Below are positions 25,366 through 32,943 of a DNA stretch of 64,000 bases, piece after piece. The notes under the pieces are model-generated. The model was given only the letters and a program-made list of their open reading frames with translations. It had not been told where the DNA came from and searched no databases. Both the position numbers and the translations under genes were made by a program. Each line of letters opens with the position of its first letter. The first letter of the stretch is position 1. This stretch comes from Candidatus Korobacter versatilis (GTDB lineage: Bacteria > Acidobacteriota > Terriglobia > Terriglobales > Acidobacteriaceae). The stretch spans positions 62,001 through 126,000 of the forward strand of contig JACPNR010000013.1 of NCBI GenBank assembly GCA_016185395.1, given 5' to 3'.

Positions 25366-25547
25366 GGGTGGGTGCCGGCGACCTCGCCGGCACATTGCCC
25401 GCCGCGGGGGCGCGCAGTCGAGGAACCCCTACTGCGCCGGGACTCTCCCCTGGAGCCCCCTCGTGCCACCTTCGTGCACTTCGTGTGAACCGATCTTGAC
25501 CTTCCTTTGTAGACTCCGTGCCTCCGTGCCTCCGTGGTAGGTTTGTC
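25366..25547. repeat. Composite dispersed repeats
   Basis: GGTGCCGGCGACCTCGCCGG (25371-25390) is followed by GCAGTCGAGGAACCCCTACT, then CCTTCGTGCACTTCGTGTG units, and GCCTCCGTGCCTCCGTGG (period eight). These are the same modules as at 21909-22036. Confidence 0.8.
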
Positions 25548-25621
25548 TTCTCTGTGGTGGGCTCAGGTCTGTCTCCGCTCACCCCGACTCCCGCTCCTTG
25601 TGTTTAAATAGAACGTTCACT

Positions 25622-26785
25622 ATGGACCTCAGCTCCATCCAGTCCGCTCTCGCCGAGCGCGGCTTCGACGCCTGGCTCTTCTACGACCATCATCATCGTG
25701 ATCCCATCGCCTACCGCGTGCTTGGCCTGCCCGAGCTGATGGTCACGCGCCGCTGGTACTACGTCATCCCGGCGAAGGGCGACCCGCAAAAGCTCGTCCA
25801 CCGCATCGAGGCCGGACACCTCGACACCGTCCCCGGCGCGAAGACCGAGTACTCCTCCTGGCAGGAGCAGCAAGCGGGACTGAAGAAAATGCTCGCGCCC
25901 TACAAGAAGATCGCGATGGAGTACTCGCCCAACAACGCCATCCCCTACGTCGGCCTGGTCGACGCCGGCACCATCGAGCTGCTCCGCAGCTTCGGCAAGG
26001 AGATTGCCAGCTCCGGCGACCTGGTCGCGCGTTTCGAGGCCGCCTGGACGGACGCGCAGATCCAGTCACACTTCGCCGCCCGCGACGCCATCGACAAGAT
26101 CACGCAGGAAGCCTTCCAGGAGATCGGCCGCCGCGTCCGGAACGGCGGGACGCACGAGTACGAGATGCAGCAGTGGATCCTCGAGGCCTTTAAGCGCGAT
26201 GCGCTCGTCACCGAGGACTTCCCCATCGTCGGCGTCAACGGCAACAGCGGCAACCCGCACTACGAGCCCAAGGCCGACCGCTCCGCCAAGATCAAGGAAG
26301 GCGATTTCGTCCTGCTCGACATCTGGGCGAAGAAGAACACACCCGACGCCGTCTACTACGACATCACCTGGACCGGCTTCATCGGCAAGGCGCCGAGCGA
26401 CAAGCAGCGCGAGGTCTTCGCCATCGTCACCGCCGCGCGCGACGCCGGCGTCAAGGCGGTGAAAGACGCAGTCGCCGCCGGCCAGAAGCTCCAGGGCTGG
26501 CAGGTCGACGACGCCACCCGCGCTACCATCGCCGCCAAGGGCTACGGCCAGTACTTCACCCATCGCACCGGACACTCCATCGGCCCCAGCGTCCACGGCA
26601 ACGGCGCCAACATGGACAACCTCGAGACCCACGACGTCCGCGAGATCATCCCCAACAGTTGCTTTTCCATCGAGCCCGGCATCTATCTGCCTGAGTTCGG
26701 CGTGCGCAGCGAGGTCAACGTGCTCGTCCGCAAAGGCTCCGCCGAAGTCACCGGCGCGGTCCAAAAAGATTTGGTGCTGATATAA
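25622..26785 (+). CDS. M24 family metallopeptidase (Xaa-Pro aminopeptidase type)
   Basis: A 387-residue cytoplasmic enzyme. An N-terminal creatinase-like domain is followed by a pita-bread M24 domain. Metal ligands are visible in order: the Asp of LLDIWAKK, the Asp of YYDITWTG, the His of HRTGHSIGPSVHGNG, and glutamates in SIEPGIY and RSEVNV. It should remove N-terminal residues next to proline or hydrolyse dipeptides. The start at 25622 gives the family-like MDLSSIQSALAERGFDAWLFY. A TAGAAC box lies seven bases upstream and no Shine-Dalgarno is present. Confidence 0.93.
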   Translation: MDLSSIQSALAERGFDAWLFYDHHHRDPIAYRVLGLPELMVTRRWYYVIPAKGDPQKLVHRIEAGHLDTVPGAKTEYSSWQEQQAGLKKMLAPYKKIAMEYSPNNAIPYVGLVDAGTIELLRSFGKEIASSGDLVARFEAAWTDAQIQSHFAARDAIDKITQEAFQEIGRRVRNGGTHEYEMQQWILEAFKRDALVTEDFPIVGVNGNSGNPHYEPKADRSAKIKEGDFVLLDIWAKKNTPDAVYYDITWTGFIGKAPSDKQREVFAIVTAARDAGVKAVKDAVAAGQKLQGWQVDDATRATIAAKGYGQYFTHRTGHSIGPSVHGNGANMDNLETHDVREIIPNSCFSIEPGIYLPEFGVRSEVNVLVRKGSAEVTGAVQKDLVLI

Positions 26786-26844
26786 ACCGCTTTGATTCGA
26801 AGTCGCGTGGCAGTTCCTGAAGTAGGGTGGCAGTTTTTTGCAAT

Positions 26845-26873
26845 AGGGTGGCCGCCGGCGACCTCGCCGGCGG
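26845..26873. repeat. GCCGGCGACCTCGCCGGC palindromic repeat
   Basis: AGGGTGGCCGCCGGCGACC, then TCGCCGGCGG. It is preceded by two AGGGTGGCAGTT-like units in the same spacer. Confidence 0.75.
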
Positions 26874-26910
26874 AATGCTGAGAGCGGAAAGCAGAGAGCG
26901 CCTTTAGAAA

Positions 26911-27321
26911 ATGCCCGAGACCATCGAACATCTCGCCGACAAGCACTACCCGCTCACCCCGATGGCCATCATCGCGCCCATCGTCGGCTGGCTCATCCCC
27001 GGCGCCGGCCACCTCATCCAGAAGAAATGGATACGCGGCGCGCTCCTCATGCTCTCCGTCGGCGCCATGTTCTCGCTCGGCATCGCCATGCAGGCCAAGA
27101 TTTACCAGGGCAACACCGGCGACCTGCTCGATATCCTCGGCTTCCTCGGCGACGCCGGCGGCGGCGCCCTCTACCTGCTAGCGCGCGCGCAGGGCTGGGG
27201 CGCGGGCGCCATCAACACCGTCACCGCCAACTACGGCACCGTCTTCGTCATCGTCGCCGGCCTGCTCAACATCGTCAGCGCCGTCGACGCCCACCAGATC
27301 GCTTTAGGGAAAAAGCCGTGA
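26911..27321 (+). CDS. Conserved membrane protein (DUF6677-like)
   Basis: A 136-residue protein with three or four hydrophobic segments. The start region PMAIIAPIVGWLIPGAGHLIQKKWIRGALLM has the 'pro-gly-x-GH' turn of small Acidobacteriota/Verrucomicrobia membrane proteins that I associate with DUF6677. The assignment is from memory of the pattern only. A 58-residue membrane protein follows on the same strand, so the two may be coexpressed. No function is known. Confidence 0.7.
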   Translation: MPETIEHLADKHYPLTPMAIIAPIVGWLIPGAGHLIQKKWIRGALLMLSVGAMFSLGIAMQAKIYQGNTGDLLDILGFLGDAGGGALYLLARAQGWGAGAINTVTANYGTVFVIVAGLLNIVSAVDAHQIALGKKP

Positions 27322-27330
27322 CCCAGACGA

Positions 27331-27366
27331 TTGTCATTCCGAGGAGCGTAGCGACGAGGAATCTGC
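27331..27366. repeat. Dispersed TGTCATTCCGAG repeat
   Basis: TTGTCATTCCGAGGAGCGTA, then GCGACGAGGAATCTGC, between two small membrane-protein genes. Confidence 0.75.
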
Positions 27367-27406
27367 TTCCTGCCCAACGACCAAAGACCAACGAGCAACG
27401 ACGTCT

Positions 27407-27583
27407 ATGCAACTAAGCCACTTCACCGCCGCGCTCATCTTCGCCACCTTCGCGTCCATCGTCTTCGGCATCACGCAGCGCTCCACCCCGCGCGAGCAGG
27501 TCCGCTACGGCCTCAAGTGCTTTGCCTTTTTTGTGCTGGGGACGTTCCTCGGCGCCTGGGTGATGTGGGCGTTAAGACGCTAA
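27407..27583 (+). CDS. Small two-helix membrane protein, 58 residues
   Basis: An ATG at 27407 opens 58 codons: MQLSHFTAALIFATFASIVFGI, then TQRSTPREQVRYG, then LKCFAFFVLGTFLGAWVMWALRR. Two hydrophobic helices are joined by a basic polar turn, with a basic end, as expected for a small inner-membrane protein. It follows the DUF6677-like gene and ends just before a heptad hairpin. I do not know the family; the clean hydropathy pattern and codon usage like its neighbours support a real gene. Confidence 0.7.
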   Translation: MQLSHFTAALIFATFASIVFGITQRSTPREQVRYGLKCFAFFVLGTFLGAWVMWALRR

Positions 27584-27586
27584 TGG

Positions 27587-27650
27587 CTAGGAGTTGGTAG
27601 CTAGGAGTTACCTGACTCCTAGCTCCTAGCTACTAACTCCTAACTCCTGC
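27587..27650. repeat. Heptad array forming an inverted repeat between converging genes
   Basis: Nine units: CTAGGAG, TTGGTAG, CTAGGAG, TTACCTG, then ACTCCTA, GCTCCTA, GCTACTA, ACTCCTA, ACTCCTG. The halves are inverted: AGCTAGGAGT (27599-27608) pairs with ACTCCTAGCT (27615-27624). It lies between stop codons at 27583 and 27653 and may work as a terminator-like hairpin. Confidence 0.88.
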
Positions 27651-27652
27651 TT

Positions 27653-28672
27653 CTAACCTTCCCAAACGAACGCATCGAACACGCGCTTCACGTCGAACCC
27701 CATCCGGCGATACAGTTCCACCGCGCGCGCGTTCCCTTCCGTCACCGTGAGGGAGAGCGCCGCGAACCGCCTCCGCCGCAGGTCCGCGGCCGACGCCGCG
27801 ATCAACGCCTCGCCGATCCCGCGCCCGCGGTGCTCCGGCAGCACGCACACCTGCGTCACGTGGCCCACGTCGTCTTTCACCCGCGAGCATAGGATCACGC
27901 CGATGGTCTGCCGCGACGCGCGGTCGATCGCCACCAGGCTCGACTCCGCGTCGAACACCCCGCATCCCGGAAAACGCACGATGTTGTTGAGGAAGCGCAG
28001 CGACCCGGCGATGGTGCGGTACTGGTCGTTGATCTCGGAATCCACGTGGTTGCGATACGCCGCCGTGATCACCGCCGCGCCCGGCTGAAAATCATCTTCC
28101 GACCAGCGCCGCATGTCGATGCCCGGCAGCTCGCGCGCCGCCGTCGCATTCGCTTGCGGACCCGACTGTGGTCCGGATATGGGCAGCGACATGAACAGCC
28201 GCGCGTGCTTCGAGAAACCTTCCCGGACGAACGGTTGCGCCACCGCCCCCGTCTCGTGCACCAGCAGTTGCGCCTCGATGCGATGGATGCCCGGAGAATT
28301 CCGCAGCGTCTCGATCACGTGCGTCAGCAGCTTCTGTTCCGTCGCGCGCCGCCGCTCCGCGCCGAAACTGTCGTCCACGTACAGGTCGCCGATCACGCCC
28401 TTCGCGCCTTCGTAGACGAAGAACGAATACCCGTGCACCGCGCCCGCATCCACCGCCGCGTATCCCGGCAGTATCTTCGCGTCGAGATAGCGCAGGATCA
28501 TCTCCGCCGACGCGCGATAGTCCCAGCTCAGCGTCCGCGCCCACAACTCGGCTTCGCGCTCGAGCAGCCCGCGCAGCTCCGCCGACGTGAAATGCCTGAG
28601 GTCGAGGATCTCCATCGCCAGTCCGGGGGCCGTTGGGCGCTGCTGCAGGTTGCGGCGGGCCGTCGTTGCCAT
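27653..28672 (-). CDS. GNAT family N-acetyltransferase, double-domain
   Basis: A 339-residue cytoplasmic protein. The C-terminal GNAT domain shows the acetyl-CoA loop VCVLPEHRGRGIGEALI and the closing VTEGNARAVELYRRMGF. The N-terminal half also has a GNAT-like course (GVIGDLYVDDSFGAERRRATEQKLL), suggesting two tandem domains, the first degenerate. The substrate is unknown. The ATG at 28672 is supported by TAGACT six bases upstream; an internal ATG at 28615 is the alternative. Confidence 0.85.
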   Translation of the reverse strand: MATTARRNLQQRPTAPGLAMEILDLRHFTSAELRGLLEREAELWARTLSWDYRASAEMILRYLDAKILPGYAAVDAGAVHGYSFFVYEGAKGVIGDLYVDDSFGAERRRATEQKLLTHVIETLRNSPGIHRIEAQLLVHETGAVAQPFVREGFSKHARLFMSLPISGPQSGPQANATAARELPGIDMRRWSEDDFQPGAAVITAAYRNHVDSEINDQYRTIAGSLRFLNNIVRFPGCGVFDAESSLVAIDRASRQTIGVILCSRVKDDVGHVTQVCVLPEHRGRGIGEALIAASAADLRRRRFAALSLTVTEGNARAVELYRRMGFDVKRVFDAFVWEG

Positions 28673-28684
28673 CCGGACAGTCTA
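28673..28684 (-). promoter_or_regulatory. Candidate leaderless -10 box before the GNAT gene
   Basis: On the minus strand TAGACT, then six bases, then the ATG at 28672. Confidence 0.4.
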
Positions 28685-28746
28685 TTCACCGCCCCCATCT
28701 TTGCAAGCGCGCGACCCACCGGAATTACCCCTTGCTTCCGGAGGGT

Positions 28747-28790
28747 TTGTCATTCCGAGCCCGCCGCGGCGGGCGAGGAACCCCTATTCC
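28747..28790. repeat. Dispersed TGTCATTCCGAG repeat
   Basis: TTTGTCATTCCGAG, the palindrome CCCGCCGCGGCGGG, then CGAGGAACCCCTATTCC. Confidence 0.82.
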
Positions 28791-28808
28791 CGCCACGGTC
28801 CTCGAGCT

Positions 28809-30536
28809 TCACCGGCCACGGTCTACTGCCGACTGTCCACTGTGCACTGGCTTTGGGCCACTGTGCACCGTGGACTGTCCACCGTGCACTGGGTTCGCGC
28901 TCACCCAATAGAACACCAGCTTCTGCGGCGCGTACTCTCCCACTCGCGACACCCGACGCCCTCCCGCCGCGCGCGCTATCCCTTCTTCCGCCCCCGCCGG
29001 ACCGACCACCATGTGGTCCCCCGGCGGTATCCCCGCCGGCTGATCGAAATACGTCGGCTCGTACCACACCACCGGCTGCCCGCGGTAGTACGCAATGCCG
29101 TATCCCGCCTCGCGCCGCACTTTGTAGATCGCGACCTTCGAACTCCGATTGTCCAGCGCGTCCAGCGCCGCCGCCGCTTGCCGGTAAGAGACTTTCGCGT
29201 CCAGCACCGGCGCGCCCAACCGCAGCAGGAAGGCCAGCAGCACCAGCAGCGGTGCCACCGTCGCAAACCGCAGCAGCCGCAACCCACGCCGATACACGGT
29301 GAACGCCACGCCAAGAAATACCAGCATTGCCAGCACTCCCGCCGTCACCCGCGGCGCATTCGCCGCCTGCGCCATCGCATACGGCACAAGCAACACCCCC
29401 GCCACCAGCACCGCCAGGATCCCCGCGTGCAAAGTCAGCAGCGTGAAGTTGCCTTTCTCGGCGCGCTTCCGCTCCACGTAGTCGGCCACCAGCACCGTGC
29501 ACGCCGGCAGCGCCGGCAGGATGTACCCCGGCAACTTCGACTGCGCGATCGAAAAGAACCCCACCACCGCGAACATCCACACGAGCAGGAACTGCTGCAG
29601 CATCGCCGTCGTCGCCCGCTCGCCGGCCGCCAACGGAGTTGTAGCCCGCTCGCCCCCGAGCGGGCGCCACAACCTCGGCGCCGCCTCCACCACCGCCGCC
29701 AGCCAATACACCGTCCACGGCAACGTCCCGAGCAAGATCACCGGCACGTAATACCAGAACGGCTGCCGATGCTGATACAGGTTGGTCGCGAACCGCGCCA
29801 CGTTGTGCTCGATGATGAACGCGCGAAAAAACTCCGGGTTCCGCATCTGCACCACCACGTACCACGGCAGCGCGACCAGCAGGAAGAGCGCGATGCCCGG
29901 CAGCCACAGCGTCCGCAGGATGGTCCGCGGCTCACGCCGCACCAGCGCAAAGACCACCACGACCAGTCCCGCCAGTGCCGGCGCCACCGGCCCCTTCGCC
30001 AGCATCCCGGCCGCGGAGAAAAAGTAGAACACGAGCAGCCAGCGCCTTTCTTGTGCTTCGGCAGTCAGCGTCAGCCGCCACGCCATCCACCCAAGCATCG
30101 CCAGCGTGAAGCTCGCGGCGAGCAGCATGTCCGGCCCGGCGCTGCGCGCGAACCCGATCAGCGCCACCGGCGACGCCGTCATCAGCGCGCCATCAAGCTC
30201 CGCCCCTCTCGCAAAACGCCGCAGGAACGCATACACGCCGAACACCGCCGCCGTCGCGAACGTCGCCGCCGGCAGCCGCGCCGCCCAGTCGCTCACGCCA
30301 AACATCTTGTAGGAGACCATCGCCGACCAGCAATAAAGCACCGGCTTCTCGAACCACGCATGCCCGTAGAGCACGGGCGTCACCCAATCGCCGCGCGCCA
30401 GCATCTCGCGCGCGATCTGCGCGTAGCGCGGCTCGTCCGCGCCCGTCAGCCCGATCGCCGCCGCGCCAAAATACTGCAGGAACGCGCAGAACCCCGCGAC
30501 GGTCGCGATCTCGATGAGTAGGTTGCGGTCTCGCAC
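28809..30536 (-). CDS. GT39/ArnT-like glycosyltransferase with repeat-encoded C-terminus
   Basis: A 575-residue membrane protein. The N-terminus carries the GT39/PMT signature (IGLTGADEPRYAQIAREML, GDWVTPVLYGHAWFEKPVLYCW), with the acidic pair that acts on polyprenyl-phosphate sugars. About 10-12 hydrophobic segments and a C-terminal periplasmic domain follow. It should transfer a sugar from a lipid carrier to a lipid or protein outside the membrane. Two oddities: an in-frame palindromic repeat encodes GGERATTPLAAGERATT (29605-29673), and the final 26 residues are a 7-residue repeat (VHGGQST, VHSGPKP, VHSGQSA) read from a heptad array. The start is a GTG at 30536 with TACACT seven bases upstream. 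Confidence 0.9.
   Translation of the reverse strand: MRDRNLLIEIATVAGFCAFLQYFGAAAIGLTGADEPRYAQIAREMLARGDWVTPVLYGHAWFEKPVLYCWSAMVSYKMFGVSDWAARLPAATFATAAVFGVYAFLRRFARGAELDGALMTASPVALIGFARSAGPDMLLAASFTLAMLGWMAWRLTLTAEAQERRWLLVFYFFSAAGMLAKGPVAPALAGLVVVVFALVRREPRTILRTLWLPGIALFLLVALPWYVVVQMRNPEFFRAFIIEHNVARFATNLYQHRQPFWYYVPVILLGTLPWTVYWLAAVVEAAPRLWRPLGGERATTPLAAGERATTAMLQQFLLVWMFAVVGFFSIAQSKLPGYILPALPACTVLVADYVERKRAEKGNFTLLTLHAGILAVLVAGVLLVPYAMAQAANAPRVTAGVLAMLVFLGVAFTVYRRGLRLLRFATVAPLLVLLAFLLRLGAPVLDAKVSYRQAAAALDALDNRSSKVAIYKVRREAGYGIAYYRGQPVVWYEPTYFDQPAGIPPGDHMVVGPAGAEEGIARAAGGRRVSRVGEYAPQKLVFYWVSANPVHGGQSTVHSGPKPVHSGQSAVDRGR
28821..28890. repeat. Ten-unit heptad array translated in the GT39 gene
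   Basis: GTCTACT, GCCGACT, GTCCACT, GTGCACT, GGCTTTG, GGCCACT, GTGCACC, GTGGACT, GTCCACC, GTGCACT: ten consecutive units of seven. This is the longest array in the window, and it lies within the last codons of the GT39 gene. Confidence 0.92.
29640..29673. repeat. Palindromic repeat in frame within the GT39 gene
   Basis: GTAGCCCGCTCGCCCCCGAG, then CGGGCGCCACAAC. A GCCCGCTCG...CGAGCGGGC inverted repeat keeps the frame open and encodes GERATT-type residues twice with the preceding unit. Confidence 0.75.
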
Positions 30537-30549
30537 CGCGAAAAGTGTA
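30537..30549 (-). promoter_or_regulatory. Candidate leaderless -10 box before the GT39 gene
   Basis: On the minus strand TACACT, then seven bases (TTTCGCG), then the GTG at 30536. Confidence 0.45.
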
Positions 30550-30558
30550 GCAGGCCGC

Positions 30559-30831
30559 TTACTGTGGGCTGTCCACCGTAGACCGTGGACTTCTCATCAC
30601 TCTCGCCAGCGCCACCAGGCTCACCACCGTCCACGTGACCTCCATGATGGCGAACCCCACCTGCAGCGGACGCAGCGCGATCCACGCCAATATCGCCGCC
30701 CCCGCCGCGTTCAGCCCGTTGTACGCCGGACGCCGCGCGTCCATCCACTTCGCCTGGTGTCCGATGTACCCGATCAGGATCAGCGCCGCGCCCACGAACG
30801 ACTCGATCTGCGTTGCCAGCGATATCTCCAT
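30559..30831 (-). CDS. Small membrane protein, CBU_0592-like
   Basis: A 90-residue protein with three hydrophobic segments: FVGAALILIGYIGH, AYNGLNAAGAAILAWIAL and FAIMEVTWTVVSLVALARV. The YxxLNxxGA phrase and the length fit the CBU_0592-like family of small membrane proteins of unknown function. The last eleven residues (SPRSTVDSPQ) come from a heptad array. It lies 22 bases upstream of the GT39 start on the same strand. Confidence 0.75.
   Translation of the reverse strand: MEISLATQIESFVGAALILIGYIGHQAKWMDARRPAYNGLNAAGAAILAWIALRPLQVGFAIMEVTWTVVSLVALARVMRSPRSTVDSPQ
30561..30590. repeat. Heptad tandem array, ACCGTGG type, over a gene end
   Basis: ACTGTGG, GCTGTCC, ACCGTAG, ACCGTGG, AC; overlaps the 3' end of the small membrane-protein gene. 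Confidence 0.82.
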
Positions 30832-30866
30832 GATGCCTTTCTGTTACCGGGACGGATGTGTGGAAG

Positions 30867-30910
30867 TGTCATGCTGAGGAGCCCGCCGCGGCGGGCGACG
30901 AAGCATCTCA
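30867..30910. repeat. Dispersed TGTCATGCTGAG repeat
   Basis: GTGTCATGCTGAGGAG, the palindrome CCCGCCGCGGCGGG, then CGACGAAGCATCTCACC. Confidence 0.8.
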
Positions 30911-30935
30911 CCGCCCGCCCTGCTCGGGGAGGCAC

Positions 30936-31928
30936 TCACCCGATGACTTTGTCCCCCAGCGCGCACCGCAACTGCGCCAGTATCCTCTCGCTCGCCGCCG
31001 ACAACGGACCATCCATCGCGCAGCCTGACGCGCACGCGTGCCCACCGCCGCCAAACTGCTCTGCTATCTCCGCCACGTTGATGATGCCCTTCGACCGCAA
31101 GCTCACGCGGAACCGCCCATCTTCCATCTCGCGGAAGAACACCGCCGCCTCCACGCCCGCGATGCCGAGCGCGTAGTTCACCAGGCCCTCCGCGTCTTCG
31201 TCCTCCGCTTCGGCGCGGTCGAACTGCTCGCGCGTCACGTGCATCCACGCCAGCGCGTGCTCGCGGTGCAGGTTCGCCAGCGCCGCGCCCAGCAGCCGCA
31301 TCTTCGAGGTCGGCGCGGCGAAGTAGACCTGCTGCGCGATCTCCGCCGGCCGCGCCCCCGCGCGCACCAGCTCGCGCGCCAGCGCGAACGTCCGCTCGTT
31401 CACTCCCTGGAAGCAGAACGCGCCCGTATCGGTCAGCACCGCGGCGTAGAGGCAGGTCGCCATCTCCGGCGTGATCTTCACGCCCGCCTTCACCGCCAGC
31501 CTGTAGACCAGCTCCGCGCACGCGCACGCGCTCGGGTCGATCCAGTTGATGTGCCCGAACGGACGCCCGCTCACATGATGGTCGATGTTGATGAGGACGC
31601 GGTCTTCCAGGCCTTCGAGCCGCGAGCGCTCGATGGAATCGCATTCCAGCAGGATGGCCGTGTCGTAGCTGCCGTTCACTCTGCTCGCATGGACGATCTT
31701 GTCCGCGTACGGCAGCCGCTTGTAGATGAACGGCACTTCGTCCGCGAGCACCACCTCGGATTTTTTCCCCAGCGCCTCCAGCACCTGCCAGCAGCCCAGC
31801 ACCGACCCGACCGCGTCGCCATCCGGACGCGCGTGCGACGTCAGCACGAAGCGGTCCGTGCTCTCGATCCGCTCCAGCACCGCGTGCAGACTGCCGAATT
31901 GCTCGTCCCGCGCCAGGCTCGCGCCCAT
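30936..31928 (-). CDS. nrnA: DHH/DHHA1 phosphoesterase, NrnA type (nanoRNase / pAp phosphatase)
   Basis: A 330-residue cytoplasmic enzyme. The DHH domain shows HARPDGDAVGS, ECDSIERSRLEG and LINIDHHVSG, the metal ligands of the family. The C-terminal DHHA1 domain shows FGGGGHACASGCAM. NrnA degrades short oligonucleotides from their ends and can dephosphorylate 3'-phosphoadenosine 5'-phosphate. It is three bases downstream of rbfA in the nusA-infB-rbfA block, a common bacterial arrangement. Confidence 0.95.
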   Translation of the reverse strand: MGASLARDEQFGSLHAVLERIESTDRFVLTSHARPDGDAVGSVLGCWQVLEALGKKSEVVLADEVPFIYKRLPYADKIVHASRVNGSYDTAILLECDSIERSRLEGLEDRVLINIDHHVSGRPFGHINWIDPSACACAELVYRLAVKAGVKITPEMATCLYAAVLTDTGAFCFQGVNERTFALARELVRAGARPAEIAQQVYFAAPTSKMRLLGAALANLHREHALAWMHVTREQFDRAEAEDEDAEGLVNYALGIAGVEAAVFFREMEDGRFRVSLRSKGIINVAEIAEQFGGGGHACASGCAMDGPLSAASERILAQLRCALGDKVIG

Positions 31929-31931
31929 CGT

Positions 31932-32294
31932 TCAGCTCCGCTTGCGTTTCTCGCGCTCGCGTACCGCTTCCAGCTTTTTCGTGATGATGTCCGACCGGTC
32001 GAGGTGGAACATCAGGTCCGGCGCCTTGCGCGCCTGCAGCCGCAGCGCCAGCTCGTGCCGGATGTACCCTTTCGCCGCGCGCAGCGCCGCCAGCGTCTCC
32101 TCCGCTTCCGCCTCGGAACCGAGCACCGTGACGTACACGTGCGCCGTCTTCCCCTTCGGCATCAGCTCCACCACGTTCACCGTCACCAGCCCGATGCGCG
32201 GATCGGCCAGCCCGCCCTCGAGCAGCGCCGTGATCTCCTCGCGCACCGTGTCCTCCAGACGATCATGATGGTGCTGTGCCCCGCGATCGAACAT
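31932..32294 (-). CDS. rbfA: 30S ribosome-binding factor A
   Basis: A 120-residue protein needed for late 16S rRNA maturation and cold adaptation. The family pattern is clear: RLEDTVREEITALLEGGLADPRIGLVTV, then VYVTVLGSEAEAEETLAAL, then IRHELALRLQARKAPDLMFHLD. The ATG at 32294 gives the usual length and has AGGAGC upstream. Earlier in-frame codons lie in spacer repeats. Confidence 0.95.
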   Translation of the reverse strand: MFDRGAQHHHDRLEDTVREEITALLEGGLADPRIGLVTVNVVELMPKGKTAHVYVTVLGSEAEAEETLAALRAAKGYIRHELALRLQARKAPDLMFHLDRSDIITKKLEAVREREKRKRS

Positions 32295-32634
32295 CCTGGC
32301 TCCTGCTCCCTCGAAACAATCCTGCCTGTGCGACGAAAAACCGCCCCCACGAAAACCGATGAGGATATCACTTTTTGAGAGTGGCGCGGGCGCCCTCGCC
32401 CGCAGCCTTTGACTTTGCGTTCCTGCCACGCCGCCGGTGCATTCTTCTTTTAGAAGATTGTCATTCTGAGGAGTCCGCGACGAAGAATCTATGTATTTCG
32501 CGCCGCGAGCATCAGCGCCCGCACGATATCCGTGTGGAGGCGGGCCACCCCGCCCGGGTGGGCGCCGGCGACCCCGCCGGCGCGACTATGGCACAACCAT
32601 AACGATTGTCATTCCGAGTGAAGGTGACAGGGGT
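32295..32634. other. Repeat-filled spacer splitting ylxP from rbfA
   Basis: About 340 bases without a gene. It holds TTGTCATTCTGAGGAGTCCG...GAAGAATCTATG (32458-32492), two GGCGGGC/GCCGGCG palindromes (about 32530-32584) and a half copy TTGTCATTCCGAGTGAAGG (32607-32627). These two genes are usually close neighbours, so the repeats appear to have expanded the gap. Confidence 0.65.
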
Positions 32635-32943
32635 TCACTCCACCACTTCCACCATCTCCACCCACGAATCCACGATCTCTCCACCCGCGTTGTTCGCGTG
32701 CCGCGTCGCCGCCCGCTCCACCTTGTCCATCAACCCGCGCAGGTAATCCCGCGAATCCGACACCGCGACCACGCCGATGGTCGCGCGGTTCCACACGCTC
32801 TGCGTCTCCGGCTCCAGCTCCGCCACCGACACGTTGAACGCCGCGCGCAGCTTGTCCTTCACGCTGCGCACCACCTGTCGCTTGTCCTTCAGCGACTGCG
32901 CGTGCTCGATGCGTATCTCGAGGGTCAAGGATGCGATGGGCAT
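32635..32943 (-). CDS. ylxP: YlxP family protein (DUF503)
   Basis: A 102-residue protein with the DUF503 pattern (MPIASLTLEIRIEHAQSLKDKRQVVRSVKDKLRAAFNVSVAEL, WNRATIGVVAVS). YlxP is found in nusA-infB-rbfA operons and is linked to ribosome assembly in some species. The start codon shares one base with the stop of the preceding DUF5615 gene (TGATG), so they are translationally coupled. A decayed second copy lies about 700 bases upstream. Confidence 0.93.
   Translation of the reverse strand: MPIASLTLEIRIEHAQSLKDKRQVVRSVKDKLRAAFNVSVAELEPETQSVWNRATIGVVAVSDSRDYLRGLMDKVERAATRHANNAGGEIVDSWVEMVEVVE

Noticed and set aside
26786-26910. Possible tRNA, because of a GATTCGAAGTC segment
   Set aside because: No acceptor, D or anticodon stems can be paired around it.
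28821-28890. Possible CRISPR array, because of regular repeats
   Set aside because: Seven-base direct units with no spacers between them and no cas genes anywhere; it is a tandem repeat.
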